Source: Bacteroidales bacterium (GTDB lineage Bacteria; Bacteroidota; Bacteroidia; Bacteroidales; Muribaculaceae). Taken from it: a stretch of DNA of 52,729 nt. The notes below the pieces were generated by a model. The model was not told where the DNA came from. It made no database searches and saw only the letters and a program-made list of their open reading frames with translations. A program made the position numbers and the translations under genes. Of this stretch, positions 34,020 through 44,043 are shown piece after piece. Position 1 is the first letter of the stretch. The number at the start of each line of letters is the position of its first letter. The stretch lies in assembly GCA_020860515.1 (NCBI GenBank), contig JAJBUG010000086.1, positions 4,921-57,649 of the forward strand. The letters are read 5' to 3'.

Positions 34020-37000
34020 TGAGAAAATCCTGCGTTTTATTTCTGTTAGGAATTTATATGATTTCTGGTGCCCGAGAAAAATGTGATCTTTCGGGCACCG
34101 GATGGAATTTGTGGCAAGATAAAGAAGCAACTTGGGAAGGCGATTCATTGTTCTTGCCACAAAATATAACTGATATTAATGAACTACCTTATAATCCACC
34201 TACGATTGGGTGGAAAGCGCTTTTCGACAATCCAGGCTTAGCTGTCAAGGTGCCTGGTACGCTTGAAGAATATTTAACCACATCACAAAATCCTCAACCG
34301 TCTGACCAAACTGGCGTAAGCTGGTGGACACGAGATTTTGAAATTCCTGACAAAGAATTTTCCCACGCTTTATTGAAATTTGCCTCGGTGAGGCAACGGG
34401 CTGAGGTTTTTATCGATAGCACCTTGGTTGCTTACGATATGATTGGAGAATCCCCATTCTCGGTGGATATTGCCCCTTATATAAAGCCAGGGAGCAAACA
34501 TAAATTGGCAGTTCGCATCACTCATCCAGGAGGCAATTACCATTGGCAGGACTATGCGCCAATGAATTGGGGCGCTTATGAATTGGTACCAGGTCGCGGA
34601 TTCGGAGGCATTCTTGGCGATGTCAGCATCGATTATGTGCCTAATGCATATATCCAAGATATCTACATACAAAACCAACCCAATCCCCACCAAATAAAAG
34701 CAATTGTAAGCATCTCAGCAGAAAAGAGCACTACAGGAAGTGTAAAAGCAGAAATCTGCCCCATTGGCTCTGACGCAAGGATTGCCATAAGTTCAAAAAC
34801 TTTCAACGGCACTGATACAATCTCTTTTGATTTCGATTGTCCTGATGCAGAATTGTGGGATATTGAAAATCCAAATCTCTATGTATGCAAGGTCAGCTTG
34901 GATAATAACGACCAACTGAGCGAAAGGTTCGGATTTCGGTGGTTTGAGGTAGATGGAATTGGCGAGAATGCTATTCTGTGCCTTAATGGCAAGCGCATCA
35001 TGCTGCGCACTGCCATCAGCTGGGGATATTGGCCCCAGACAGGTCTCTACCCCACTGAGGAAATGGCTCTTAAGCAAGTAAAGACAGCCAAAGATTTAGG
35101 TCTCAATATGCTCAATTTCCATAGATGCATGGGCTCTCCACGAGTGCTTGAAATTGCAGATTCGCTCGGGTTGCTCTATTATGAAGAGCCAGGTGGGTTC
35201 CATGCAGCAGCGGATGATTTTACTCGCGCACAAGCCAATGAAAAGTTGCAGCGAATGGTGCGTCGTGACCGCAATCACCCATCCCTCATCATCTACAACC
35301 TAATAAACGAATGGGGTGGAAAGAATGCACGAAATTCACAGCTAACAGCTAAGCGCATGGATGATATGCGTTGCGCCCATGCCATTGACCCAAGCCGAGT
35401 GATGACATTTACCTCAGGATGGGCAGGAGCTGACTATGACACAGAGGAAGATGCAAAAGCACACATGCTCCCCCTCGACACTACGCTTTACCGCCGAGGC
35501 TGGTGGGATAATCATCGCGCAGGGGGCCCAGCAACTTGGGAAGACAAATACTATGTCAGTCCCACTGATAATGTGATGACGTCAGCCAACCGTCGTGAAA
35601 TCTACATGCGAGGCGAAGAAGGCGCCATATCTTCACCACCCAGAATAGCCTTAGTCAAGGAGCAGCTCGATCAAGACACTACGAATGGCTGGGATCGCCT
35701 ATACTGGGAGGCTCAGTACGAGGAATTCTCAAAATTTTTTGAAGAAAAAGATTTGGCACCCTATTTTGGCACCCTTGACTCCCTGACACGCGCCATAGCA
35801 GATCCTGCTATTGAACATCAGGGCAAAAGATTGCAGGGGATGCGTATGCAGGATGTGGGCGATGTGTATGTAGTAAATGGCTGGGAAGCTATGCCTTATG
35901 ACAACCATTCGGCAATCGTAGATATTTGGCGCAATCCAAAAGGGAATATACGCAATTTCACTCGCTACAGCCAACCAGCTTATATTGCTGTGTGTCCACG
36001 CGGCCAATTCACCGTGCCAGGTCAAAATGTAGGCGTGGATTTTTATGCAGTCAATGAAAAAGACATCCATGGACCCCATACACTTGTGATTTTTGCTGAG
36101 AAACCTGATGGCTCTATTTCGATGATAGATTCAATATCCGTGGATATTGCGGGAGGTGACATTTTTGGCCAGCTTTTGGTAGAGAATTTCTCAGTTCCCG
36201 TTACTGAGGAAGGAATGAATAAAATATCAGCAAAGCTTATAGCTCAAGATGGCACTTCAATGATGGAAGGCGATGAGTATGTGCTCTGCGTCAATCTCGT
36301 AGGCAACCTTCCATCAGCCAATGGTGCCATGCTAAGCACAGGCTTCGATGACCCAATTCGCCAGTATTTGGAATCAACCCTTAGCTGTCCAATTCCTGAA
36401 TATTCAGCCTCACTACCCAAGTTAGATTGGATTGCAGTCAGCCGATCTGCATTTGCTGAGCCTATTGCCATCCCAGCTTCTGCATTCCCCGATGGATTGC
36501 ATGGAACTTATTTCCGTGACAGTGACATTGGCGAACATGCTTTTGATGATAATGTTACAGATGTAGCCTTCTCGTTTGTCGAAGGTGCGCAACCTCATCC
36601 ACAGTTGGCAGCCAATCAAGGCTTTTCGGTTATCTGGAAAGGTAAAATCAAAGCTCCTGTAACGGGCACTTATATGATTGGAGCCAGTTCAAACCGAGGG
36701 GTAAGATTCTCATTTGATGGCATGCGTATTTTTGACGCATGGCGTAACAAAGAAGAATTGCTTACGGCCCGACCGTTCGACCTCATTGCTGGGCAGGAAT
36801 ATGATATTGAGATTCAATACAGCCAACCCAATAGCGATGGCCATGTATATGCAGTATGGACTATGCCAGGCCAGCAATCTGTGGATGTGGATGAGTTGAT
36901 GACTCGAGTAAAACGCGATGGCACACGCCTTGTACTTCTCGAATCCACCGAGACTTGGATGCCTGATGTAGCTCATGCCACAGGCATCAAATATGATGGA

Positions 37001-37366
37001 TTTTATACAGTTGGCAGCAATTGGGTCGGAGGGCTGCATTTCGTAAAAGATGACTCTTTGTTTGCCTCTATGCCTGTAAATGTAGGCATGAGTTGGCCCT
37101 ATCAGAGTCTGTTGCGCAATGGTGATAAGCGTTTAGGACTCCTGACTCATGGTGAAGATTTGATAGTGGGTTCTTATGCGTCAGCTCCCTTCCATGTGGG
37201 CACTGCCATGGGACGCCTTCCCTTTGGAGCAGGTGAAATCATCTTCTCCACTCTCGACTTTGCCAACCCAGTTTCCTCCACCGAACCTTCAGCCATTGTT
37301 GCCAAGCGCCTCCTTCTCAATCTTCTATCACCTCATATCTCTGGAAATATCGTAACTCCCCAATAA
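34016..37366 (+). CDS. GH2-family enzyme with C-terminal PA14 domain
   Basis: A 1116-residue secreted protein. Residues about 90-200 are the GH2 sugar-binding domain (SWWTRDFEIPDKEF, VFIDSTLVAYDMIGESPF). The TIM barrel has NMLNFHRCMGSPR, and the acid/base Glu in HPSLIIYNLINEWGG (about residue 430). A PA14 domain spans about residues 825-955 (GLHGTYFRDSD, GTYMIGASSNRGVRFSFDG, VYAVWTMPG), usually a carbohydrate-binding module. A C-terminal region of about 160 residues is unassigned. The start overlaps the preceding stop (ATGATGA), so coupling is likely. Specificity unknown. Confidence 0.88.
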   Translation: MMRKSCVLFLLGIYMISGAREKCDLSGTGWNLWQDKEATWEGDSLFLPQNITDINELPYNPPTIGWKALFDNPGLAVKVPGTLEEYLTTSQNPQPSDQTGVSWWTRDFEIPDKEFSHALLKFASVRQRAEVFIDSTLVAYDMIGESPFSVDIAPYIKPGSKHKLAVRITHPGGNYHWQDYAPMNWGAYELVPGRGFGGILGDVSIDYVPNAYIQDIYIQNQPNPHQIKAIVSISAEKSTTGSVKAEICPIGSDARIAISSKTFNGTDTISFDFDCPDAELWDIENPNLYVCKVSLDNNDQLSERFGFRWFEVDGIGENAILCLNGKRIMLRTAISWGYWPQTGLYPTEEMALKQVKTAKDLGLNMLNFHRCMGSPRVLEIADSLGLLYYEEPGGFHAAADDFTRAQANEKLQRMVRRDRNHPSLIIYNLINEWGGKNARNSQLTAKRMDDMRCAHAIDPSRVMTFTSGWAGADYDTEEDAKAHMLPLDTTLYRRGWWDNHRAGGPATWEDKYYVSPTDNVMTSANRREIYMRGEEGAISSPPRIALVKEQLDQDTTNGWDRLYWEAQYEEFSKFFEEKDLAPYFGTLDSLTRAIADPAIEHQGKRLQGMRMQDVGDVYVVNGWEAMPYDNHSAIVDIWRNPKGNIRNFTRYSQPAYIAVCPRGQFTVPGQNVGVDFYAVNEKDIHGPHTLVIFAEKPDGSISMIDSISVDIAGGDIFGQLLVENFSVPVTEEGMNKISAKLIAQDGTSMMEGDEYVLCVNLVGNLPSANGAMLSTGFDDPIRQYLESTLSCPIPEYSASLPKLDWIAVSRSAFAEPIAIPASAFPDGLHGTYFRDSDIGEHAFDDNVTDVAFSFVEGAQPHPQLAANQGFSVIWKGKIKAPVTGTYMIGASSNRGVRFSFDGMRIFDAWRNKEELLTARPFDLIAGQEYDIEIQYSQPNSDGHVYAVWTMPGQQSVDVDELMTRVKRDGTRLVLLESTETWMPDVAHATGIKYDGFYTVGSNWVGGLHFVKDDSLFASMPVNVGMSWPYQSLLRNGDKRLGLLTHGEDLIVGSYASAPFHVGTAMGRLPFGAGEIIFSTLDFANPVSSTEPSAIVAKRLLLNLLSPHISGNIVTPQ

Positions 37367-37376
37367 TTTTACACCA

Positions 37377-39769
37377 ATGAAACCATTGCTTATCCTATCC
37401 CTGATGGCCATCTCCGCTCAGGCACAAAATATCTATCACGAAGGTTGGATTGACTTCAATAAAAATGGAGTTAAAGATGTCTATGAGGACCCTACTGCAA
37501 CGATTGAAGAACGCGTCAACGACCTGCTCAGCCAAATGAATATGGAGGAGAAAACTTGCCAATTGGTTACACTCTATGGATCGGGCCGAGTGTTAGAGGA
37601 TAGCGTTCCCACCGAGAGATGGAAAAATGAAGTGTGGAAAGACGGCGTGGCCAACATCGACGAGCAAGCCAACGGACTTGGCTCATTCGGTGCGGCTCTA
37701 TCCTATCCCTATGGCCACAGCGTAGACAATCGCCAAAAGATACAACGATGGTTTGTAGAAGAAACACGACTTGGCATCCCCGTGGATTTCACCAATGAGG
37801 GCATTCGTGGCATCTGTCATGATCGAGCCACCATGATGCCAGCTCAGTGCGGACAAGGAGCTACATGGGACAAAAACCTAATCTCAAAAATCGCCGAGGT
37901 TACAGCCGCTGAAGCCAAGGCTCTGGGTTACACAAATGTGTATTCCCCTATCCTGGATATTGCACAGGATCCACGCTGGGGCAGATGCGTGGAAAGTTAC
38001 GGTGAAGATCCATATCTCGTAGGAATGCTCGGCAAGGAAATGGTAAAGGGATTGCAAGCACAAGGCTTGGCAGCTACGCCCAAGCATTTTGCAGTGTACA
38101 GCATACCTGTGGGGGGTCGCGACGCAGGCACTCGCACCGATCCGCATGTTGCACCGCGAGAAATGCGCACTCTGTATCTTGAGCCCTTCCGTAGAGTAAT
38201 GACTGAGACCCATCCAATGGGAGTGATGAGCAGTTACAACGACTACGATGGCGAACCAATCACTGGAAGTTACCATTTTCTTACCGAAATTCTAAGAGGA
38301 GAATTTGGATTTGATGGGTATGTGGTAAGCGATAGCGAAGCGGTAGAATATCTGTGCACCAAGCATGCCGTGGTGCCTGACTCAGTTGAGGGAGCAGCTC
38401 TGTGTATAAATGCAGGGTTGAACGTACGCACCAATTTCACCCCCCCCGGAAAGATTCGTGACACCTCTGCGCGAGGCTGTACGCCGTGGACTAATCTCAT
38501 CTGAAATCATTGATGAACGTGTGGCACAGGTACTTGGAGTGAAATTCCGTCTTGGGCTCTTCGACAATCCTTATGCTGGCGATGCTGAATTGGCAGATTC
38601 AAAAGTCCATACAGCAGAGCATCAAGCAGTTTCGTTGCAAGCAGCTCGCGAATCGTTGGTATTGTTGAAAAATGATGGCATACTGCCCTTGTCGAAGGAT
38701 ATCAAGAAGATTGCAGTTATAGGCCCTAATGCAAATGAAAATGACAATCTGATTTGTCGTTATGGACCTTGCAATAAGGATCTTTGCACCGTTTATGAAG
38801 GCATCTCTGCCCTATTGCCTGAAGTTGAAGTGCAATATGCCCGAGGCTGTGATATAATCGACAAATATTGGCCAAAGAGCGAGCTTTATCATATTGACCT
38901 TGATGCCGAAGAGAGAGCTGAGATGGATGCGGCCGTTGAGCTGGCACGCAACAGCGATGTGGCGATCTTGGTGCTTGGCGGTAACGAGCGCACAGTGCGT
39001 GAAGAATATTCTCGCACAAGCCTTGACCTTTGTGGCCGTCAGGAGCAATTGCTGCGCGAAGTCTATGCTACTGGCACGCCCGTGGTACTTGTGTTGGTTG
39101 ACGGTCGCGCAGCAACCATCAATTGGGCTGATGATTTTGTGCCAGGCATACTCCATGCATGGTTTCCGGGGGAATTTATGGGTCAAGCAATTGCCGAGGC
39201 GTTATTTGGCGACTATAATCCGGGAGGACATTTGGCTGTAACCTTCCCTAAAACAGTAGGCCAGGTTCCTTTTGCCTTTCCCATGAAGCCAGGAAGCGAC
39301 AGCGAAGGATTTGCCCGCGTCAATGGCGTGCTATACCCTTTCGGCCATGGATTGAGTTACACTACATTCGAATTTTCTGATCTTGAATTGAATGCAATCA
39401 ACGGTTTGCCTATGGGAGCGGACTCTGAAGAGATGGTCACCATTCCTTGCGATGGTTCACTGAAAGTGAGTTGCCGGGTAACTAATACGGGTGACCGCGA
39501 GGGCGATGAAGTGATCCAACTTTATCTGCGTGATGATGTAAGCTCGGTGACAACTTATGTGCGTGTGCTGCGCGGATTCGAGCGTCTGCATCTTGCTCCG
39601 GGCGAGTCAAAAATTGTGACCTTTACTCTTACCCCCCAAGATTTGGCATTATGGGATAAAGAAGGCAACTTCACAGTAGAACCCGGTACATTCACTATCT
39701 ACATTGGTGACTCCTCAGTCAATACCCCCCCTTGAGGCCAAATTCTCCTCAGCTGCCACGTCAAAATAG
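37377..39769 (+). pseudogene. GH3-family beta-glycosidase, frameshifted at two C-runs
   Basis: A full-length GH3 enzyme is split over frames. 37377-38447 encodes the signal peptide (SLMAISAQAQ), the TIM-barrel domain (LGIPVDFTNEGIRG, GYTNVYSPILDIAQDPRWGR) and the nucleophile Asp in YVVSDSEAVEYL. After the C8 run at 38440-38447 the frame is lost; dropping one C restores NFTPPERFVTPLREAVRRG and continues through the alpha/beta-sandwich (RESLVLLKNDGILPL) and fibronectin-III-like domain. A second break in the C7 run at 39725-39731 truncates the tail; dropping one C gives NTPLEAKFSSAATSK and a stop at 39769. GH3 removes terminal beta-glucose, beta-xylose or similar. As written it would be inactive. 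Confidence 0.9.
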
Positions 39770-39868
39770 ACTCAACTGCTACATTAAAATTACTTATTTA
39801 TTCGTTAAATACAAAATTACACGTTTTCCACCAAAAACAGCTTTTACGATGATTTGATGATTTGGTGA

Positions 39869-39876
39869 TAATTTTG
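39869..39876 (+). promoter_or_regulatory. -7 box for the second GH92 gene
   Basis: TAATTTTG matches TAnnTTTG. A start near 39882 would leave only a few bases before the first ATG (39886), supporting translation from 39913. The gap 39770-39868 shows nothing else notable. Confidence 0.5.
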
Positions 39877-39912
39877 GATTAAAACATGAAAATCAAAAAT
39901 ACAAATATTGCA

Positions 39913-42081
39913 ATGGAAATGAAATCGAAATTAATTCTTGGCACTGCTATGCTAATGGTTATCACGACAGGCTGCAGCAAGAAGGAGGTTGAGGCCGAGG
40001 CCTTGACGCAATATGTGGATATGCGCATCGGCACTGGCGACCATGGCCATGTGTTTATGGGCGCAAGCGTGCCTTTCGGTATGGTACAGGTTGGTCCAAC
40101 CAGTGTGCCACAAGGTTGGGATTGGTGCAGCGGTTACCATGAAAGCGACAGTACAGTGATAGGCTTTTCTCAAACTCACCTTTCTGGCACCGGCATTGGC
40201 GATTTATTTGATATCACACTTATGCCTGTGATTGGGGAGGTAACCTATAGCCGCGGCGACAGCATTGAGGGGTCGGGCCTTTGGAGCTATGCCGACCGTT
40301 CGAAGGAAGTGTCACGGCCTGGTTATTACCGAGTGCCCCTTACCCGATATGGCATTGATGCCGAGATGACTGCCACAACTCGTGCCGGGTTGCATAGATT
40401 CACGTTCCCAGCCAGCGAAGAGGCTGCCGTAGTATTCGACTTGCAAAATGGCGGAAGCTGGGATCGCCCCACAGAAACTTGCATTGATTCGGTATCACCC
40501 ACACGCGTCGAGGGTTATCGCTATTCATCGGGCTGGGCTCGGGACCAACGCGTGTATTTCGTGGCCGAATTTTCCAAGCCTATGGCATCGCTTACTCGCC
40601 ATGGCCAAGATGGAATGTACGGACGTGTAAATTTCTCAACAGAAAAGGATGAACCGATAATGGTGAAGGTAGGAATCTCACCCACCAGCATTGAGGGTGC
40701 AAGCAAAAATCTTGCTCAGGAAATCCCTGGCTGGGACTTCGAGGGTGTGGAGCAGCAAGCTCTGCAACAATGGGAGAAAGCATTGGCTAAAATCAAAATC
40801 CAGACCCCCGATGAGGCTACAAAGAAGAAATTCTATACAGCACTTTACCACACAATGCTGCAGCCATTCACATTCTGCGATGTGGATGGGATGTATCGCG
40901 GAGCCGATGGCGAAGCACACAAGGCTGAGGGCTTTACCCCCTACACCGTGTTCTCACTATGGGATACCTATCGCGCTGCAATGCCGCTTTATACTCTTAT
41001 CGAATCTGAGCGTTATGCGGATTTTATCAATACCTTCCTTGACATAGCTGACCAGCAAGGCCGACTACCAGTGTGGCATCTTTGGGGCAATGAGACCAAT
41101 TGCATGGTGGGCAATCCTGGCGTAATTGCTGTTGGTGATGCCATAAATAAAGATATACCCGGCTTCGATCGTCAGCGCGCCCTTGAGGCCATGACCAAGA
41201 CTATGGCAGACCCTGGACGTGGAGGACGCGTACGCAACGAAGTAGGCTTCATACCCAGCGACTCATTGCGCAGATCAGTAGCCACCGATGAGGAATATGC
41301 GATAGCAGATGCATGCGTGGCCTCAGCTGCTCGCACCTTAGGCAATAGCCAATTGGCTGACAGCTTTACAGTGCGCAGCCATAGCTACCGCAATTATTTT
41401 GACCCTTCCACTGGCTTTATGCGTGGAAAGTTGTCCAACGGCAGTTGGCGTACACCATTCGACCCAGGCAAGAGCAATCACGAAGTTACCGATTATTGCG
41501 AGGGCAATGCATGGCAATATATTTGGTTGGCTCCGCATGATGTGGAAGGCTTAGTTGAGCTCTTTGGCAGCCGCGACGCATTGCTTGCCAAGCTCGATTC
41601 TACATTTACGGTTGAGTATGTGGCAGCGGAAGGCTCTTCTCCCGATATTTCTGGTTGCATCGGCCAGTATGCTCATGGCAACGAGCCGAGTCACAGCACC
41701 ATCTATCTCTATTCGATGCTTGGTGAACCCGAAAAAGCCGCTGAGCACCTGCGCTATGTGATGGACAAGCTTTACACCACCGAGCCAGCAGGCCTATGCG
41801 GAAACGAGGATGCTGGGCAGATGTCCGCCTGGTATGTGCTTTCAGCCATAGGATTGTACCAAGCCAATCCCGCTGAACCAGTGTATTGGATTGGTTCGCC
41901 TGTGATTGACCGTGCTGAAATCGCCATTCCCAGTGGCATATTCACAGTTCGCGTCGAAGGCAACAGTCCAGAAGCGCGTGCTGTAAAGCGCGCCACCCTT
42001 AACGGAGCCGAACTCACCACCCCATATCTCCCCCATTCCTCAATTACCCCCGGTGGTGAATTAGTCCTCTACATGAAATAA
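39913..42081 (+). CDS. GH92 alpha-mannosidase-family lipoprotein, canonical type
   Basis: A lipoprotein of about 722 residues with lipobox VITTGC, 21 residues in from this start. An in-frame ATG at 39886 gives nine more residues, but the -7 box at 39869 makes it less likely. The canonical GH92 N-terminal motif is present (IGTGDHGHVFMGASVPFGM), as are FSLWDTYRAAMPL, CEGNAWQYIWLAPHDVEG, GNEPSHSTIYLYS and GNEDAGQMSAWYVLSAIG with the catalytic acid/base pair Glu-Asp. It is expected to be a calcium-dependent exo-alpha-mannosidase. It closes the locus; together with the first GH92 it suggests mannose-containing substrate. Confidence 0.95.
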   Translation: MEMKSKLILGTAMLMVITTGCSKKEVEAEALTQYVDMRIGTGDHGHVFMGASVPFGMVQVGPTSVPQGWDWCSGYHESDSTVIGFSQTHLSGTGIGDLFDITLMPVIGEVTYSRGDSIEGSGLWSYADRSKEVSRPGYYRVPLTRYGIDAEMTATTRAGLHRFTFPASEEAAVVFDLQNGGSWDRPTETCIDSVSPTRVEGYRYSSGWARDQRVYFVAEFSKPMASLTRHGQDGMYGRVNFSTEKDEPIMVKVGISPTSIEGASKNLAQEIPGWDFEGVEQQALQQWEKALAKIKIQTPDEATKKKFYTALYHTMLQPFTFCDVDGMYRGADGEAHKAEGFTPYTVFSLWDTYRAAMPLYTLIESERYADFINTFLDIADQQGRLPVWHLWGNETNCMVGNPGVIAVGDAINKDIPGFDRQRALEAMTKTMADPGRGGRVRNEVGFIPSDSLRRSVATDEEYAIADACVASAARTLGNSQLADSFTVRSHSYRNYFDPSTGFMRGKLSNGSWRTPFDPGKSNHEVTDYCEGNAWQYIWLAPHDVEGLVELFGSRDALLAKLDSTFTVEYVAAEGSSPDISGCIGQYAHGNEPSHSTIYLYSMLGEPEKAAEHLRYVMDKLYTTEPAGLCGNEDAGQMSAWYVLSAIGLYQANPAEPVYWIGSPVIDRAEIAIPSGIFTVRVEGNSPEARAVKRATLNGAELTTPYLPHSSITPGGELVLYMK

Positions 42082-42130
42082 AAATTATGACCTCCTTCTC
42101 TACCCTCCTTGGGGTAGAAAATTTTTAGAA

Positions 42131-42164
42131 GTTACAAAAATTTCGTGAAATTTTTGTAACTTTG
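42131..42164 (+). promoter_or_regulatory. Kinase promoter overlapping a 13-bp perfect palindrome
   Basis: GTTACAAAAATTT (42131-42143) is exactly inverted at 42148-42160 across CGTG. The -7 box TAACTTTG (42157-42164) begins inside the right arm, 23 bases before the kinase ATG, and no TTTG sits at -33. A protein bound to the palindrome would block or replace -33 recognition. It is a candidate operator, or alternatively a terminator for the GH92 gene. Confidence 0.6.
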
Positions 42165-42187
42165 CTTTTTTTAATCATGCTTTTGCT

Positions 42188-43705
42188 ATGAAAGTTGCTA
42201 CCCAAAGCCTCACCAAAGGCACTATGCTGCGAGGTGGAGCTTACCGAATAGAACGTGTGCTTGGTCAAGGTGGGTTCGGAATAACCTACCTTGCTACCGA
42301 TATGGCTCTCGAGCGTAGAGTTTGCATAAAAGAATATTTCCCTATTACCTTTTGTGACCGTTCGGAGTCAACCAACCATGTTACCGTCAGTTCTCAAAGT
42401 AACAAGGATTTGGTGGAAATGTATAAAGCAAAGTTTCTTAAAGAAGCTCGCAACATAGCAAAGTTTGACCATCCAGGCGTAATACGCATTCATGCTGCCT
42501 TTGAAGAAAACAACACGGCATATTATGTAATGGACTTTATCGAGGGCAAATCACTTGCTCACATGGTGCAGAGTCGAGGCAAGATGCCTGTACAGAAAGC
42601 CATCGATTATATCACTAAAGTGGGTATTGCATTGGAATATGTCCATTCTCATCGGATTAACCATCTGGATGTGAAACCCGACAATATCATGGTTCGCAAT
42701 AGTGATGACCAACCGATTCTAATCGATTTTGGGCTTTCAAAACAATATGACACTCATGGACAGCAAACGTCAATTACGCCAATTGGTATAAGCCATGGTT
42801 ACGCACCAATGGAGCAGTACAATCAAGACGGTGTAAGCATGTTTTCCCCACAAACCGACATTTACTCGCTTGCCGCAACATTCTATTATTTAGTGACGGC
42901 TAAAGTACCACCCCAAGCTACTAATTTGATAGAAGAACCATTAATATTCCCCGTTGAGGTGCCAGCATCATTACAAGCTGCAATTACCCGAGCAATGTCG
43001 CCAGTGCGCAATCGTCGACATTCCAACGTCTCTGAATTTCTTAAAGAAATCAGATCACATTCAGTAGGTACTCAAAATAAAGGTTTCAAAATCGAAGATA
43101 GTGAAAATGCTAAGCAACGACAGAATAACAATACAAAGGTATTAACAAACAATGTCCAGAACAAGGCAAGAACTGAGACCCCTAAAAAAACTAATGTAAA
43201 AGGGATACTTGTCTTTATTTTTCTCTGCTTTATCACAGTGTTAGCACTCTGTGGAATATTTTATAATTTATTTCAATGGTTTGGTCTTAGCCAGTCAACT
43301 CAAGCAGTGGAAGTTTTGGCTGAAGTCCCCGTAGTAGAAGAAATTCCTGCTGTAGTTCCAGCATATAATTCAAATAATCCTTGGTATTCTCCTTTAGGAG
43401 AAGCAACATATGAGGGAGTTGTTGATTATGACGGTCTTCCTCATGGATATGGAGTGGCTAAGATACTATCCGGTACTTATGCTGGGAGCACCTATCAAGG
43501 TTACTTTAACCATGGCAACATGGATAGCTTGGCCACTTATACACTCAAGAATGGCGATACGTTTGTGGGCAAATTCAGAAACAACCAATATTACGAAGGC
43601 ACTTACACCGTAAAGAAAACTGGCGAATACTTCAAAGGCACCTTCAAAAACGGCCAGCCCGACCAAGGCACCTGGTACGACAGCAACGGAAACATTATCG
43701 ACTAA
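42188..43705 (+). CDS. Membrane Ser/Thr protein kinase with C-terminal MORN repeats
   Basis: A 505-residue Hanks-type kinase. Residues 19-290 are the kinase domain: glycine loop GQGGFG (26-31), Lys48, helix-C Glu86, catalytic loop HLDVKPDN with Asp161 and Asn166, and DFG at 180-182, so it looks active. The HLD replaces the common HRD, which suggests activation-loop phosphorylation may not be required. A juxtamembrane linker leads to a membrane helix (about 340-365), then an extracytoplasmic part with MORN-like repeats (YEGVVDYDGLPHGYGVAKI, YQGYFNHGN, FVGKFRNNQYYEGTY, FKGTFKNGQPDQGTW). It may sense envelope state. The 3' half is more AT-rich than the 5' half. A truncated second copy lies at 52532. 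Confidence 0.9.
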   Translation: MKVATQSLTKGTMLRGGAYRIERVLGQGGFGITYLATDMALERRVCIKEYFPITFCDRSESTNHVTVSSQSNKDLVEMYKAKFLKEARNIAKFDHPGVIRIHAAFEENNTAYYVMDFIEGKSLAHMVQSRGKMPVQKAIDYITKVGIALEYVHSHRINHLDVKPDNIMVRNSDDQPILIDFGLSKQYDTHGQQTSITPIGISHGYAPMEQYNQDGVSMFSPQTDIYSLAATFYYLVTAKVPPQATNLIEEPLIFPVEVPASLQAAITRAMSPVRNRRHSNVSEFLKEIRSHSVGTQNKGFKIEDSENAKQRQNNNTKVLTNNVQNKARTETPKKTNVKGILVFIFLCFITVLALCGIFYNLFQWFGLSQSTQAVEVLAEVPVVEEIPAVVPAYNSNNPWYSPLGEATYEGVVDYDGLPHGYGVAKILSGTYAGSTYQGYFNHGNMDSLATYTLKNGDTFVGKFRNNQYYEGTYTVKKTGEYFKGTFKNGQPDQGTWYDSNGNIID

Positions 43706-43729
43706 TCTATAATAAAGAACAAAAATCAT

Positions 43730-43834
43730 ATGAATCCATTTAAGAAGATAAAAGACTGTTGTAATAGTATATTTGGTATGATCGTATTGGCTATTATGGC
43801 TATATACGTCTTGTGTAAGAAGGATGAAGAATAA
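43730..43834 (+). CDS. 34-residue single-pass membrane peptide
   Basis: A short frame encoding MNPFKKIKDCCNSIFGMIV and then LAIMAIYVLCKKDEE. It has a basic N-terminus, a hydrophobic helix of about 16-18 residues and a charged tail. It starts 25 bases after the kinase stop and is preceded by AAAGAACAAAAATC, a plausible weak Bacteroidetes ribosome site. No family recognised. It may be a small partner of the kinase, or chance. Confidence 0.45.
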   Translation: MNPFKKIKDCCNSIFGMIVLAIMAIYVLCKKDEE

Positions 43835-43962
43835 GGATATAATTTAAAGAGCACGAGCTTAGTCTAATGGAGCTTAGAAGCAGTAAATGGTTATGATCTT
43901 TTCCGAGAATCTATTAAGAAAAAATTTTTTGGTCCCATCGTGGATTAAACAATTAGGAAATA

Positions 43963-43990
43963 AGTAAATGTTCAGTTTGAATTTAAACTA
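43963..43990 (+). repeat. Left terminal inverted repeat of the IS630 element
   Basis: Begins AGTAAATGTTCAGTTTG directly after the TA target duplicate; 23 of 28 positions match the right end. Confidence 0.85.
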
Positions 43991-44043
43991 TAGGTTTGTT
44001 TTTGAGTCTATATATGTGAAACCTAAACACACATACATAGACT

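Noticed and set aside
38458..39735. Independent GH3 C-terminal gene
   Set aside because: Removing one C at 38440-38447 joins it seamlessly to the upstream barrel domain; no ribosome site or promoter is visible.
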